NCBI GenBank assembly: GCA_964058845.1
Contig: CAXKVR010000332.1
Span: forward strand, 1-64,000
From: Carex sylvatica
Taxonomy: Eukaryota; Streptophyta; Magnoliopsida; Poales; Cyperaceae
Reading direction: 5' to 3'
Length of the DNA: 64,000 nucleotides
Positions 1 to 12,967 of the stretch are shown in pieces. How positions within the stretch are numbered: the first letter of the stretch is position 1; each line of letters starts with the position of its first letter. The position numbers were made by a program, and so were the translations under genes. The notes beneath the pieces were generated by a model. The model worked only from the letters and a program-made list of their open reading frames with translations, did not search any database and was not told the origin of the DNA.

Positions 1-549
1 AGCAAGCCAGTTGCAGACTTTTGTGGGAGAATTTGGTATGTAAATGACTCACTAGATAAGCCAGCAGGCCACGTCAGATCTCTAGGTATATTTAGAATTC
101 TCGCAAAAATGAATGTATACTTTGAATTTTTAATGAAGCGGATGTTATAGATAATAGATAAAATTTTCGGTATAAGATCATATAAATTTAATGGTCTGAA
201 AATAACAATTTTGTAAAATACTTAATAAATATTAAAATATTTAAAAAAATGTAAAATTTGAGCTGCAAGTATATTTTAATATATTTATCATATTGGACGG
301 TTTGAATCGACTGTTTGGACTTTAAAAATATATGATATAATTCGGTGTCACCAAAAAAGAGTGTAAGTGATCCTTCTCCAATCTATATATGAAATTTTAT
401 TGTGTCGTGCTGCACACCTATATATATTAATGCAACGCAAATCAGACGGCGTGCGTTTTCTTTGATTAGATGCGTGCAAACTCTGATAAAAGAACTCCAC
501 TTTACAATTTCAAACCTTGGTACCGCTGCCTGTACTGTATAGCATCATA
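1..549. other. Gene-free flank with half of a foldback MITE
   Basis: No gene is visible. About 180-345 matches the right half of the MITE family seen whole at 2301-2700 and 17111-17455. It carries the shared stretch that reads approximately as 'three-prime arm, then GACGGTTTGAATCGACTG, then TTTGGACTTT'. No matching left arm was found, so this is a truncated or diverged copy. The rest is plain AT-rich sequence. Confidence 0.5.
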
Positions 550-557
550 GCATGGGC

Positions 558-1638
558 TAGGCTTCTGCTCTCGGACCGGGTTCGGGTGGACGGGTTTACC
601 CGGGGTCGGGCCACGGGTTTGGTCGGGTACGGGTAGGTCGGGTAAACGGGTATCTCGGGGCGGGTATACTCGGGTATAATTTTCAAAAACCGTACCCGAC
701 TCGAGTTTTACCCGTGCCCGTGGTACCCGGCACGGGTTAGGGCGGTCCGGGTATGGTACCCGGTCCGGGTCGGGTACCCGGTCCGGTCCGATTTTTTTTT
801 TTTTCTGGTTTTTTCTGTTTTTTTTTTTTTTTTTTTTTTTTTAGGCGGCAAATTCGAAATTTCAAAAAAATTTGAATTTTTTTGAATTTTTTTGAATTTT
901 TTCTGAATTTTTTTGAATTTTTTTTTGAATTTTTTTTGAATTTTTTTTGAATTTTTCTGAATTTTTTTGGAATTTTTTTGAATTTTTACGGGTCGGGTAC
1001 GGGTCAGGTACAGGTCGGGTACGGGTCGGGTCGGGTCGGGTCGGGGTCGGATTTTGAACCAAAAAAAACGGGTAGGGTTTACCCGACCCGACCCGACCCG
1101 TACCCGTTAAAAAATTCAAAAAAAATTCAAAAAAAATTCAAAAAAATTCAAAAAAAATTCAAAAAAAATTCAAAAAAATTCAGAAAAAATTCAAAAAAAT
1201 TCAAAAAAATTCAAATTTTTTTGAAATTTCGAATTTGCCGCCTAAAAAAAAAAAAAAAAAAAAAAAAACAGAAAAAACCAGAAAAAAAAAAAAAAACCGG
1301 ACCGGACCGGGGTACCATACCCGGACCGCCCTTACCCGTGCCGGGTACCACGGGCACGGGTAAAACTCGAGTCGGGTACGGTTTTTGAAAATTATACCCG
1401 AGTATACTCGCCCCGAGATACCCGTTTACCCGACCCTACCCGTACCCGACCAAACCCGTGGCCCGACCCCCGTTTGGTCGGGTTTTGAACCAAAAAATCG
1501 TACCCTACCCGTTTTTTTACCCGTACCCGTGTACCCGTTTACCCGACCCATACCCGGGCTCGGGCACGGGTAACCCGGGTAACGGGCACGGGCGGATACG
1601 GGTCGGGTCCGACCCGGGCGGGTAAAAGCAAACCACTA
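558..1638. mobile_element. Non-autonomous hAT-like foldback element, GGGTCGGGT-rich arms
   Basis: The whole element is a near-perfect inverted repeat. The left arm (about 565-990) has CGGGT/ACGGGT-rich sequence, a T-tract and runs of GAATTTTTTT; the right arm (about 1080-1630) is its reverse complement. The ends TAGGCTTCTGCT and AGCAAACCACTA are imperfect inverted repeats. They are flanked by an exact 8-bp duplication GCATGGGC (550-557 and 1639-1646), as expected of hAT elements. There is no transposase. Open frames inside it are low-complexity (Pro/Lys/Gly) and not genes. A second member is at 62813-63826. Confidence 0.85.
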
Positions 1639-1744
1639 GCATGGGCAGTGCAGGGAGAAGATAGCACTGGTCTGAATAATACTAAAAACGGGTGAATGCA
1701 TTGGGACTCAATTAGTCCAGCTTTTTATTTGTCAACTACTGAAC

Positions 1745-2140
1745 AGGATTCAAATGCACTGTCATTTTGTGCTGTTATTTTGTATTTTAATATGTTTTAC
1801 ATCTTTTATTTTTATTTTTAAAGTCTGAATAGTCATTCTGAATCGCTCAATATGATCTTCATAATATTTTGGAGACCAAATTTTATTTTTTTTACTATAT
1901 TTTTACATAGGTACAATATCACTTTATCGAATGGTCTAGAATCTCTTTAAAACAATAATTTTGTACTTATTTAAAAAAATAGTAAAAAAATTCTAAAAAT
2001 AAATAAATAAATTTAGTTTCCAAGTATATTTTATCATGGAGATCATGGTGAACGGTTTGCATCGTCTGTTCGGACTTTGAAAATAAAAATAAAATATGTA
2101 GAGCATATTGGAACACAGAATCATGATGCATTTGAACCCT
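1745..2140. mobile_element. Foldback MITE
   Basis: Two inverted arms of roughly 190 bp. The ends read AGGATTCAAATGCA on the left and the complement of AGGGTTCAAATGCA on the right. The inner arms carry the 'AAAGTC...GAATCG...AACGGTTTGCATCG' and 'TTTTTTTACTAT' blocks common to several MITEs in this window. No target duplication was settled. Confidence 0.6.
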
Positions 2141-2300
2141 CGTTATAATATATAATTGTTACGTACCAACGTTTTACTATTTTATATACATTTTATGTAA
2201 ATTTGTATATATAAAATGAGAATACTTTAGTAGTTAACAATTATATATTTTTACTTAACACACACACACACATATATATATACAGAGAGAGAATGAGAGA

Positions 2301-2700
2301 GAGAGAGAGATGGACAACGGTACATTGCAATGTATAGCTTTCTTTGTACATTGCACTATAAATCACGTGATTCAAAGTCCAAATAACCGATCCAAACCGT
2401 TCATCTTGTTATCTATATTAATATGTGTTTGAAGACCAAATTTTATATTTTTTAGAATTTTTTTAGATTTATTGAAATCGTTGTTTTTTTATAGTTCAGA
2501 TTTGTCTGAAAACAACGACTTTCAATAAATCTTAAAAAATAGTAAAAAAAATCCAAAAATGTAAAATTTGGTCTCCAAACACATTAATATGGACAATAAA
2601 ATGAACGATTTGAATCGGTTATTTAAACTTTGAATCACGTGATTTATAGTTCAATGTACAAAAAATACTATACATTGCAATGTACCATAGTCCATCTCTC
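2301..2700. mobile_element. Foldback MITE bordered by GA/CT runs
   Basis: The left arm begins GAGAGATGG and includes GGTACATTGCAATGTATA and AATCACGTGATT. The right arm is the reverse complement, with TACATTGCAATGTACC and CCATCTCTC. The core has the usual family block GATCCAAACCGTTC on one side and its inverse on the other. Outside the arms are (GA)n on the left and (CT)n on the right, so the exact ends are ambiguous. Confidence 0.7.
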
Positions 2701-3369
2701 TCTCTATATATATAATTGTAATTAATAAATAAGAAGTGTCTTTGCGCTCCATTTTTTTAATAAGGGTTTTTGATAAATACACAATCATTTTCTTTAAATG
2801 ATCATGTAATATTGAACATGTGTAATTGAGAGACGAGTCCCATCACAACATGTGGTTTCTTAAATTCAGATCCTCCCGGTACCATAATAGAAAATCTTTT
2901 ACAATTACTGGACCTGGACCGTTCTTTTTAATTTGACACAAATCTCAAAGCCTAATAATACTGCCCCTACGCTAGCTCGAAGCTCAAAGCGTCTGGGAGT
3001 TAATCTCAAATCGTAAAGTGAAAGAAATCTTTTACAATAATATAGAGGATACTTGTTCGTGGTTTCTCTGCATTCTAACTTAATTTATGTTGGTGGGATG
3101 CTAATTCGAATATTTCATAAAATATTTCTTTTTCTTTCTTACTTTATCAGACTATAAACTCGCAAGATAGGAATAAATAAATATTCCAGGGACTTGATCT
3201 CGGTGTACCTCTAATTTCCTTTGAGAGATTCAAGAAAGAATTTTTCTTCTTCTTCTTCTTGCTTTTTACTTTTATTTATTTTATATTTTAGTACATATCT
3301 GCAAGAAAAGACCACTTCTGTTAAGAGCTTAGATTCAAAGAAAAAAAAAATGATAATTGCTAAGTTGCT
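2701..3369. other. Gene-free stretch
   Basis: AT-rich sequence. No coding potential or clear repeat was seen beyond a (TTC)n run near 3240-3262. Confidence 0.5.
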
Positions 3370-3378
3370 TGGAATCAG

Positions 3379-4440
3379 CGGACATTTTTATTAAAATTCT
3401 AATAAAAAAGTTTTTTTACAAAAGTGCTCCAAGTTCAGTTTTTTTTAAAAACTGTCGCAGGACAGTCCTCTATTTTTTTTTTTTTAGAGATCTTAATATT
3501 TTAATTTAAATAATTTTGTAAATAATTTTTTTTCTTGTTTAGGGTGTATGCCAAAAAATATATTTACGAAGTGATGTTGTAACTCTTTATATAACTTTGA
3601 TTTGATTTGTTTGGATATCACAAATTTAAAGATAACATTAATTAAAGACTTGGCATTGATTTTTAATAATTTATTTTATTTAAATATACACAAGGAAATA
3701 TAGTTAGATTACCTCAATGATGTCAACTTTTTTTTTTAGAGAATAATTGGAGAGCAAAAGAGAATAATTGAATTATTTAATTATTGTCAACATATATTAT
3801 TTGCTCGGAGATAGGCAAACGAACACAATAAATAGTAAACTTGATTTTTTTAGTGCATTACACTATACCAGTGGCCTTTGCCTAATGCATGGCTACTGAG
3901 TTTGGACTTGGTACCATACCAGATGTCACAATCTAGGGTGCTTTGTACATGGACAGAGATCTAATTTGAGGTTTGAACATATTTTAGTAGCTCTAAACTA
4001 CTGTTTTAGTACTACAAATAAAGAGAAGAAGATCAACAAACTGTCAGAGTTTGAAATTTTTTGAATCAAGGCCAAGTCCTTAATTAGTGTTATCTTTAGA
4101 CTTGTGATATCCAACTAACAAATCAAAGTTATAAAGAGTTACGATATCACTTTGTAAATATATCAAATATCTTATTTTTTGACATACACTCTAAACAAGA
4201 AAATTTTTTATTCACAAAATTATTTAAATCAAAATATTAAGATCTCTAAAAAAAAAAAAAAAAATAGAGGACCGCCCGGCTCCCAGGCGGTCTGGTCCCT
4301 AGTGGGCCGCCCCTGGCCCGGACAGTCATCTAGGAGTATGGACCGCCCCTGCCCCGGGCGGTTGGGACATTTTAAAAAAAATGAACTTGAGGGCACTTTT
4401 GTAAAAAACTTTTTCTTTAAGGTTTTAATAAAAATGTCCG
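3379..4440. mobile_element. Non-autonomous Mutator-like element with long TIRs
   Basis: The ends CGGACATTTTTATTAAAA and TTTTAATAAAAATGTCCG are complementary. They are flanked by an exact 9-bp duplication TGGAATCAG (3370-3378 and 4441-4449), typical of MULEs. The arms extend hundreds of bases inward. They include a block that reads GGGTGTATGCCAAAAAATA on the left and its inverse on the right, and TTGGATATCACAA with its inverse. The right arm has a GC-rich block (about 4265-4365, GGACCGCCC-like) next to an A-tract; the left arm keeps only a shortened version near 3460. No transposase is present. It belongs to the same family as 15915-17962. Confidence 0.85.
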
Positions 4441-4449
4441 TGGAATCAG

Positions 4450-5490
4450 ATACTAAGAATTTTTTTAGCAATTACAGAGGAACACCGTTTCCGCGCATAA
4501 GGGGAATATATATATATATATATTTTTTTTTTGAGAAGTATGATACAAGCTATCAGCATTGGCATAAAGGACAATTTCGCGTATACTCGAACGTCTAAAA
4601 TTCATAATATCATATTTACCTTTCAAAATAAAATAAAAAACTCACAATTTTTTTCAATTTTTTTCAAATCTAACAAAAATCATTTCAAATTTATAAAATA
4701 CACATTTGATCCGTTATTAACAAATAAAAATATGTAATTTGCAAAAAAAATGTTTGTCTTCTAACTGATTGTAAAGGCAGAACTAAGAAAAATGAATGGA
4801 ATCAATTTAACAGACTTCTAAATAGTTAGCTATAAAGACGCTAAAGCGTTTTTAGACTTTAAAATCTATAGCGCTATTAGTTGTTTTCAGTGCTATAGCT
4901 ACTAGCTATAGGTTTTTTTAGTCTTTTTGTGATGACGTGATAATCGCTATTTAGAATCTTGATTGAACCCCATATTTTTTTTCCAAACATTTTGTATTTA
5001 TGTATGATATTTTATATAATTTAGAGTATAATGTCATGATGCTATAAAATTGATCTTTATTCTCTAAAAATAAATTATATATGATTGACCTCCATAGTTT
5101 TGAAAGTATGGCTCTCACCTGGCTGGTTGATTTTGCTGATAAATTATTAATTTATCTACTTGTGATGCATACACAGTGTTATTTAGGCATAAATTTGTGT
5201 GCGTTATAAGTAAAAAAAAAAATGAATAATTTGCTTTCACAACCGACCAATTAAAAAACTGAACTAATATTTCTTTAAAATATGCTACATATTTTTTATT
5301 TTATAAATGATAAAATGATCACTTTACAAATTTAAAATGAGTTTAATAGAAAATTCATTATATTGATAAATTTGTAATTTTTTTTAATTTGGAAGGAAAA
5401 AAGATGTAATTTCGAGAGATTTTTAAAGATATACATGAAAAAGTTTCCAAACCCAAAAGATTATTAATGAAGAATATATTAGAATCAGAA
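4450..5490. other. Gene-free stretch
   Basis: AT-rich sequence with an AT dinucleotide run near 4505-4522. A small imperfect palindrome built on TAGCTATA and TATAGCGC lies near 4825-4915. No gene is visible. Confidence 0.45.
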
Positions 5491-5496
5491 AAATTA

Positions 5497-6344
5497 TATT
5501 CAAACTTTTAAAGTTTTATTTATAACATTTTAAAATGCTACTCGTAAATATTTAAACCTTTATTTGCAAATAACTAAATTCTAAATCTGTGTAGTTTTAA
5601 CTCCTAACTACATTTGTCTTCAAGCAAAAAAAAAAAAAAAAACTTTTTACCCACTATTTTTTTATTTTTCTCTGATAATTTTTGTCAATTTTCTCGATGA
5701 TCTGCGATAAATTTTACGAATCTAAAAATACAAGTGATTTCTACTCGATTTTCACTTTCAAATGAGATCCATGAAAAAATATTTTTGAATTATTTTGAAG
5801 TCATTTTTTTTAAAGTAAAGCTCATTAGCACTTTAAATTTTCAAACTTTTAAATCTCAATCTACAACCATTTAAATATATGATGTCATCATTTAAATTAT
5901 TATGTTCAAGCATTTAAACATATGCTGTCGATCATATAGTATTACACATTTAAACCTCTGTATACAATTGTTAAAAGTAGTTGTGCCAAATATTTAAATA
6001 GTGCTCATGGGATTTAAATAAAAAATAAAATAAAAACAATGACTTGAAAAAAAAACTCAAAAATATTTTTTCATGGATCTCATTTGAAAAAGAAAATAAG
6101 TAAAAAAATTTCTATTTTTAGATTCACAAATTGATCACGGGTCATCTAAAAAATGAACGAGAATGATCAAAACAAAAAAAAATAGTGGGTGAAATGAATC
6201 TTTCCTTTTTTTTTACTTGAATACAAAAGTAGTTAGAAGTTAAAACTACACAAATTTATAATTTAGTTGCTTATAGATAGAGGTTTAAATATTTGTGAGT
6301 AGCATTTTAAAATGTTATAAACAAAACTTTAAAAACTTGAATAT
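5497..6344. repeat. Foldback unit abutting the 81-bp array
   Basis: The left arm (about 5497-5800) reads ATATTCAAACTTTTAAAG inward through a GTAGTTTTAACT block and an A-tract. The right arm (about 6045-6344) is its reverse complement, ending CTTTAAAAACTTGAATAT. The loop (about 5800-6045) has several diverged ATTTAAA-spaced repeats. No target duplication was confirmed. The 81-bp array begins just beyond the right arm. Confidence 0.6.
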
Positions 6345-6389
6345 GAACGCTAGAAATGGAAGTGCTCAAGTAATGTATGTAGATGTCAG

Positions 6390-9300
6390 TTACAACCCTA
6401 ATACAACTACTCGAGTACTCCAAACACCTTCAATTGGAGCGTTATTTTATGGTTGTTCGAGAGACACTACTAGAGTGCTCCAAACACCTTCAATTACAGT
6501 GTTGTATTAGAGTTGTAAATGCCCTTTTATCCTGCTATCTGGAGATAATACTAGAGTGCTCCAAAACCTTCAATTGGAGTGTTGTATTAGGGTTGTAAAT
6601 GCCCTATTATCTTGCCAACTAGAGACATTACTAGTGTGCTCCAAATACATTCAATTGGAGTGTTGTATTAAATTTGTAAATGTCATATTGTCTTGCTATC
6701 TGGAGACACCTTCAATAGACATTACTAGTGTGCTCCAAACACCTTCAATAGGAGCGCGGTATTAGAGTTGTAAATGCCTTATTATCTTGCCATATAGAAT
6801 CACTACTAGAGTGCTCCAAACATCTTCAATTGAAGTGTTGTTTTAGAGTTGTAAATGCCCTATTATCTTGCTATATAGAGTCACTGCTAGAGTGCCCCAA
6901 ACACCTTCAATTGGAGTGTTGTATTAGGGTTGTAAATGTCATATTATTTGCCATCTAGAAACACTATTAGATTGTTCAAAACACTTTCAATTAGAGTGTT
7001 GTTTTAGGGTTGTAAATGCCCTATTCTCTTTCTATATATAGTCACTACAAGAGTGCCCCAAACACCTTCCATTAGAATGTTGTATTAGGGTTGTAAATGC
7101 CATTTTATCCTACTATCTGGAGACATTATTAGAGTGCTCCAAAACCTTCAATTGGAGTGTTGTATTAGGGTTGTAAATGCCCTATTATCTTGCCATCTAG
7201 AGACACTACTAAAGTGCTCCAAATACCTTCAATTGGAGTGTTGTATTAGAGTTGTAAATGTCATATTGTCTTGCCATCGGGAGACACTACGAGAGTGCTA
7301 TGAACACCTTCAAATGGAGTTTTTTTATTAGAGTTGTAAATGTCATTTTATATTGCCATCATGAGACATTACTAGAGTGCTCTAAACACCTTCAATTGGA
7401 GCGTGGTATTAGAGTTGTACATGCCCTATTATCTTACCATTTAGAGACACTACTAGAGTGATCTGAATTAGAGTTGTAAATGCCTTATTATCTTGCCATT
7501 TAGAGACACCTTCAATTGGAGCGTGGTATTAGAGTTGTATTAGGGTTGTAAATTCCCTATTATCTTGCTGTATAGAATCACTACTAGAGTGCTCCTAACA
7601 CCTTCAATTGGAGTGTTGTATTAGGGTTGTAAATGTCCTATTATCTTGCAATCTGGAGACACTACTAGAGTGGTTCAAATGCCATCAATTGGAGTGTTGT
7701 ATTAGGATTGTAAATGCCATATTATCTTCTTATATAGAATCACTATTAGAGTGCTCCAAACACCTTCAATTAAAGTGTTGTATTTGGGTTGTAAACGTCA
7801 TATTATCTTGCTATATAGAATCACTACTATAGTACTCCAAACACCTTCAATTGAAGTGTTGTATTTGGGTTGTAAACGCCCTATTATCTTTCCATCTGGA
7901 GGCACAACTAGAGTGCTCCAAACAACATCAATTGGATTGTTGTATTAGGGTTATAAATGCCACATTATCTTGCCATATGGATATATTACTAGAGTCCTCA
8001 AACCACCTTTAATTGGAGTGTTGTATTAGGGTTGTAAATGCCTTATTTTCGTATTATTTGAAGACACTACCAAAGGGCTCCAAACACCTTCAGTTGGAGT
8101 GTTATATTAGGCTTCTAAATGCCCAATTATCTTGCCATCAGGAGACACTACTAGGGTTCTCCAAACACCTTCAACTGTAGTGTTGTATCCGGGTTGCAAC
8201 TGCCCTATTCTCTTTCCATCTACAGACTTTCCTAGAGTGTTCCAAATACTTTCAATTGGAGTGTTGTTTTAGAGTTGTAAATGCCCTATTAACTTCCAAT
8301 ATAGAGTCGCTACAAAAGTGCCCCAAACATCTTCCGGAGTGTTGTATTAGGGTTGTAAATGCCCTCTTATGTTGCTATCTGGAGATATTACTGGAGTGCT
8401 CCAAACACCTCCAATTGAAGTTTTATTTTAGGATTGTAAATGCCCTATTATCTTAGAGTCACACCTAGAGTGCTCCAAACACCTTCAATTGGAGAGTGGT
8501 ATTAGAGTTGTAAATGCCCTATTATCTTGCCATATAGAGACACTACTAGAGTGATCTGAATACCTTCAATTGGAGTGTTGTTTTAGGGTTGTAAATGCTC
8601 TATTATCTTAGAGTCACAGCTAGAGTGCCTCAAACACCTTCAATTGGAGTGTTGTATTAGGGTTGTAAATGTCCTATTATCTTGTCATCTAGAAACACTA
8701 CAAGAGTGCTCCAAATACCTTCAATTAGAGTGTTGTATTAGAGTTGTAAATGTCATATTGTCTTGCCATCTAGAGACACTACTAGAGTGCTCCAAATACC
8801 TTCAATTGGAGTGTTGTATTAGAGTTGTAAATGTCATATTGTTTAGCCATCTGGAGACACTATGAGAGTGCTGTGAACACCTTCAAATGGAGTTTTTTTA
8901 TTAGAGTTGTAAATGTCATTTTATCTTGCCATCATGAGACTACTAGAGTGCTCCAAACACATTCAATTGGTGCGTGGTATTAGAGTTGTAAATGCCCTAT
9001 TATTTTTCCATATAGAGACACTACTAGAGTGATCTGAATACCATCAATTGGAGTGTTGTATTAGGGTTGTAAATGCCCTATTATTTTGCTATATAGAATC
9101 ACTACTGGAGTGCTCCAAACACCTTCAATTGGAGTGTTGTATTTGGGTCGTAAATGCCTAATTATCTTGGGGATGTAAACGCCCTATTATCTTTCCATCT
9201 GGAGGCACAACTCTAGTGCTCCAAACACCATCAATTGGATTGTTGTATTAGGGTTACAAATGTCATATTATCTTGCCATCTGGAGACATTACTAGAGTAC

Positions 9301-12300
9301 TCAAACCTTCTTCAATTGGAGTGTTGTATTAGGATTGTAAATGCCTTATTTTCTTATTATTTGAAGACACTACTATAGAGCTCCAAATAACTTCAGTTGG
9401 AGTGTTGTATTAGGCTTGTAAATGCCAAATTATCTTGCCATCTGAAGACACTACAAGGGTTCTCCCAACACCTTCAATTGGAGTGTTGTATCAGGGTTGC
9501 AACTGTCCTATTCTCTTGCCAGACTTTCCTAGAGTGTTCCAAACACTTTCAATTGGAGTGTTGTTTTAGAGTTGTAAACGCCCTATTATCTTCCTATATA
9601 GAGTCACTACAAGAGTGCCCCAAACATCTTTAATTGGAGTGTTGTATTAGGGTTGTAAATGCCCTTTTATCTTGCTATCTGGAGATATTACTAGAGTGCT
9701 CCAAACACCTTCAATTGGAGTGTTGTTTTAGGGTTGTAAATGCCCTAATATCTTAGAGTCACAGCTAAAGTTCCCCAAACACCTTCAATTGGAGTGTTGT
9801 AGGGTTGTAAATGTCATATTATCTTGCCATATAGTGACACTACTAGAGTGATCTGAATACCTTCAATTGGAATGTTGTATTAGGATTATAAATGCCCTAT
9901 TATCTTGTCATATAGAATCACTACTAGAGTGCTCCACACACCTTCAATTGGAGTGTTGTATTAGGGTTGTAAATGTCCTATTATCTGGTCATTTGGACAC
10001 ACTACTAGAGTGGCTCAAATACCATCAATTGGAGTGTTGTATTAGGGTTGTAAATTCCATATTATATTGTTATATAGAATCACTAATAGAGTGCTCCAAA
10101 CACCTTCAATTGAAGTGTTGTATTTGGATTATAAACGTCATATTATCTTGCTATATAGAATGACTACTAGAGTGCTCCGAACATCTTCAATTGAAGTGTT
10201 GTATTTGGGTTGTAAATGCCCAATTATCTTGGGGATGTAAACGCCCTATTATCTTTCCATTTGGAGGCACAACTAGAGTGCTCCAAACACCATCAATTAG
10301 ATTGTTGTATTAGGGTTGTAAATGCCATATTATCTTGCCATCTGGAGACATTAGTAGAGTATTCAAACCACCTTCAATTGAAGAGTTGTATTAGGGTTGT
10401 AAATGCCTTATTTTCTTATTATTTGATGACACTACTATAGGGCTCCAAACAACTTCAGTTGGAGTGTTGTATTAGGCTTGTAAATGTCCAATTATCTTGC
10501 CATCTGGAGACACTACAAGGGTTCTCCCAACACCTTCAATTGGAGTGTTGTATCAAGGTTGCAACTGCCCTATTCTCTTGCCATCTACAGACTTTCCTAG
10601 AGTGTTCCAAACACTTTCAATTGGAGTGTTGTTGTAGAGTTGTAAACGCCCTATTATCTTCCTATATAGAGTCGCTACAAGAGTGCCCCAAACATCTTTA
10701 ATTGGAGTGTTGTATTAGGGTTGTAAATGCCCTTTTATCTTGTTATCTGGAGATATTACTTGAGTGCTCCAAACACCTTCAATTGGAGTGTTGTTTTAGG
10801 GTTGTAAATGCCCTATTATCTTAGAGTCACAGCTAGAGTGTCCCAAACACCTTCAATTGGAGTGTTGTATTAGGGTTGTAAATGCCATATTATCTTGCCA
10901 TCTTGAGACACTAATAGAGTGCTCCAAATACCTTCAATTGGAGTGTTATATTAGAGTTGTAAATGTCATATTGTATTGCCATCTAGAGACACTACGAGAG
11001 TGTTGTGAACACCTTCAAATGGAGTGTTTTATTAGAGTTGCAAATGCCATTATATCTTGCCATCATAAGACATTACTAGAGTGCTCCAAACACCTTCAAT
11101 TTGAGCGTGGTTTTAGAGTTGTAAATGCCCAATAATCTTGCCATATAGAGACACTACTAGAGTGATCTGAATACCTTCAATTGGAGTGTTGTATTAGGGT
11201 TGTAAATGCCCTAGTATCTTGTCATATAGAGGCACTACTAGAGTGCTCTAAATACCTTCAATTGGAGTGTTTTGTTAGCGCTGTAAATGACATATTGTCT
11301 TGCAATCTTGAGACACTACTAGAGTGCTATGAACACCTTCAAATGGAGTGTTTTATTAGAGTTGTAAATGTCATTTTATCTTGCCATCTCGAGACATTAC
11401 TAAAGTGCTCCAAACACTATCAATTTGAGCGTGGTATTAGAGTTGCAAATGCCATTTTATCTTGCCATCATGAGACATCACTATAGTGCTCCAAACACCT
11501 TCAATTGGAGAGTGGTATTAGAGTTGTAAATGCCCTATTATCTTGCCATATAGAGACACTACTAGAGTGATCTGAATACCTTCAATTGGAGTGTTGTTTT
11601 AGGGTTGTAAATGCTCTATTATCTTAGAGTCACAGCTAGAGTGCCTCAAACACCTTCAATTTGAGTGTTGTATTTGTGTTGTAAATGTCCAATTATCTTG
11701 GGGATGTAAACGCCATATTATCTTCCCATTTTGAGGCACAACTAGAGTGCTCCAAACACCAACAATTGTATTGTTGTATTAGGGTTGTAACTGCCATATT
11801 ATCTTGTCATCTGGAGACATTACTATAGTACTCAAATCACCTTCAATTGGAGTGTTGTATTAGGGTTGTAAATGCCTTATTTTCTTAATATTTGGAGACA
11901 CTACTATAGGGCTCCAAACAACTTCAGTTGGAGTGTTGTATTAGGCTTGTAAATGCCCAATTATCTTACCATCTGGAGACACTACTAGGGTTCTCCAAAC
12001 ACCTTCAATTGGAGTGTTGTATCAGGGTTGTAACTGCCATATTCTCTTGCCATCTACAGACTTTCCTAGTGTGTCCCAAACACTTTCAATTGGAGTGTTG
12101 TTTTAGAGTTGTAAACGCCCTTATCTTTCTATATAGAGTCACTACAAGAGTGCCTCAAACATCTCTAATTGGAGTATTGTATTAGGATTGTAAATGCTCT
12201 TTTATCTTACTATCTGGAGATATTACTAGAGTGCTCCAAACACCTTTAATTAGAGTGTTGTATTTGGATTGTAAATACCTTATTATGTTGCCATCTTGAG

Positions 12301-12312
12301 ACACTCTCAAAA
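6390..12312. repeat. Minisatellite array, about 73 units of 81 bp
   Basis: A consensus unit holds, in order, TTGGAGTGTTGTATTAGGG, TTGTAAATGCCCTATTATC, TTGCCATCTGGAGACACTAC and TAGAGTGCTCCAAACACC, then TTCAA. Units differ by substitutions and small deletions (first units near 6420 and 6480 are short). Because 81 is divisible by 3, one frame stays open over several units and gives Cys/Leu-rich peptides such as LECCIRVVNALLSC. Stops break it everywhere, and there is no start context or splice structure, so I treat it as non-coding. Shared rare variants show longer-period duplication inside the array. Confidence 0.9.
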
Positions 12313-12967
12313 TGTTAACAGTTTTTTATGCCTCTATCTCCACTGAATTTTGCTACACTTATTATTTAAATCATGCTTCCACTTATTTTACCTCTGCATG
12401 TGTTTTTCTCTCTTATTGTCTATGCTTAAATTTCAAATTGTAATATGGTTGGAATCTGAATGTCTGGCTTTTAGATGACTAAGGCCGGACTTTATAAACT
12501 TTGACCTTCACATTTTCAAATTTTATAACTTTATTTTTCTAAGTCAATTCGTACAAATTTTAAATGTCGGCGATGGAATATTATTTTTTTAACATTAAAT
12601 TTCAAATTTTTTGGAAAGAGGGAAATTATTAAATAATCATTCCGTTATTAAGGCATTCAATGGATGTGTTTCCAGAGAGTTTGAACCAAATTGGAGCCAT
12701 GTTCTCACGTGTTGATTTCGATTTTATGGCCCACTTGCTAATATAATATGATAAAAACGTAAGTGGATTCGGTGTCACTGTTTTGTACATGTCACTGTTT
12801 TGTATCCATCTACTTGGTACATTGTCTTTAGTTTATTTGTAGAAAGGCACAGGCTTGTTGTTGTGCTGTTTATGTTAAATGAATTAATGATGAGCAGCAT
12901 AGCCTGCAGTTAGCATGGAATTAATAGTTTCATAGGTGAAGTTGCGGTAGTTAGGTAATATTTTTTT
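12313..12967. other. Gene-free stretch
   Basis: The satellite ends with a diverged unit. Ordinary AT-rich sequence follows, with no gene seen. Confidence 0.5.

Noticed and set aside
862..1573. Pro/Gly/Lys-rich open frames on both strands
   Set aside because: Low-complexity translation of the hAT foldback arms and A/T tracts.
6390..12312. Many open frames encoding LECCIRVVNALLSC-type peptides
   Set aside because: They follow from an 81-bp (27-codon) repeat. They are broken by stops, lack start context or splicing, and resemble no protein I know.
6390..12312. CRISPR-like regular repeats
   Set aside because: Units are contiguous and diverged with no unique spacers, in a plant nuclear context.
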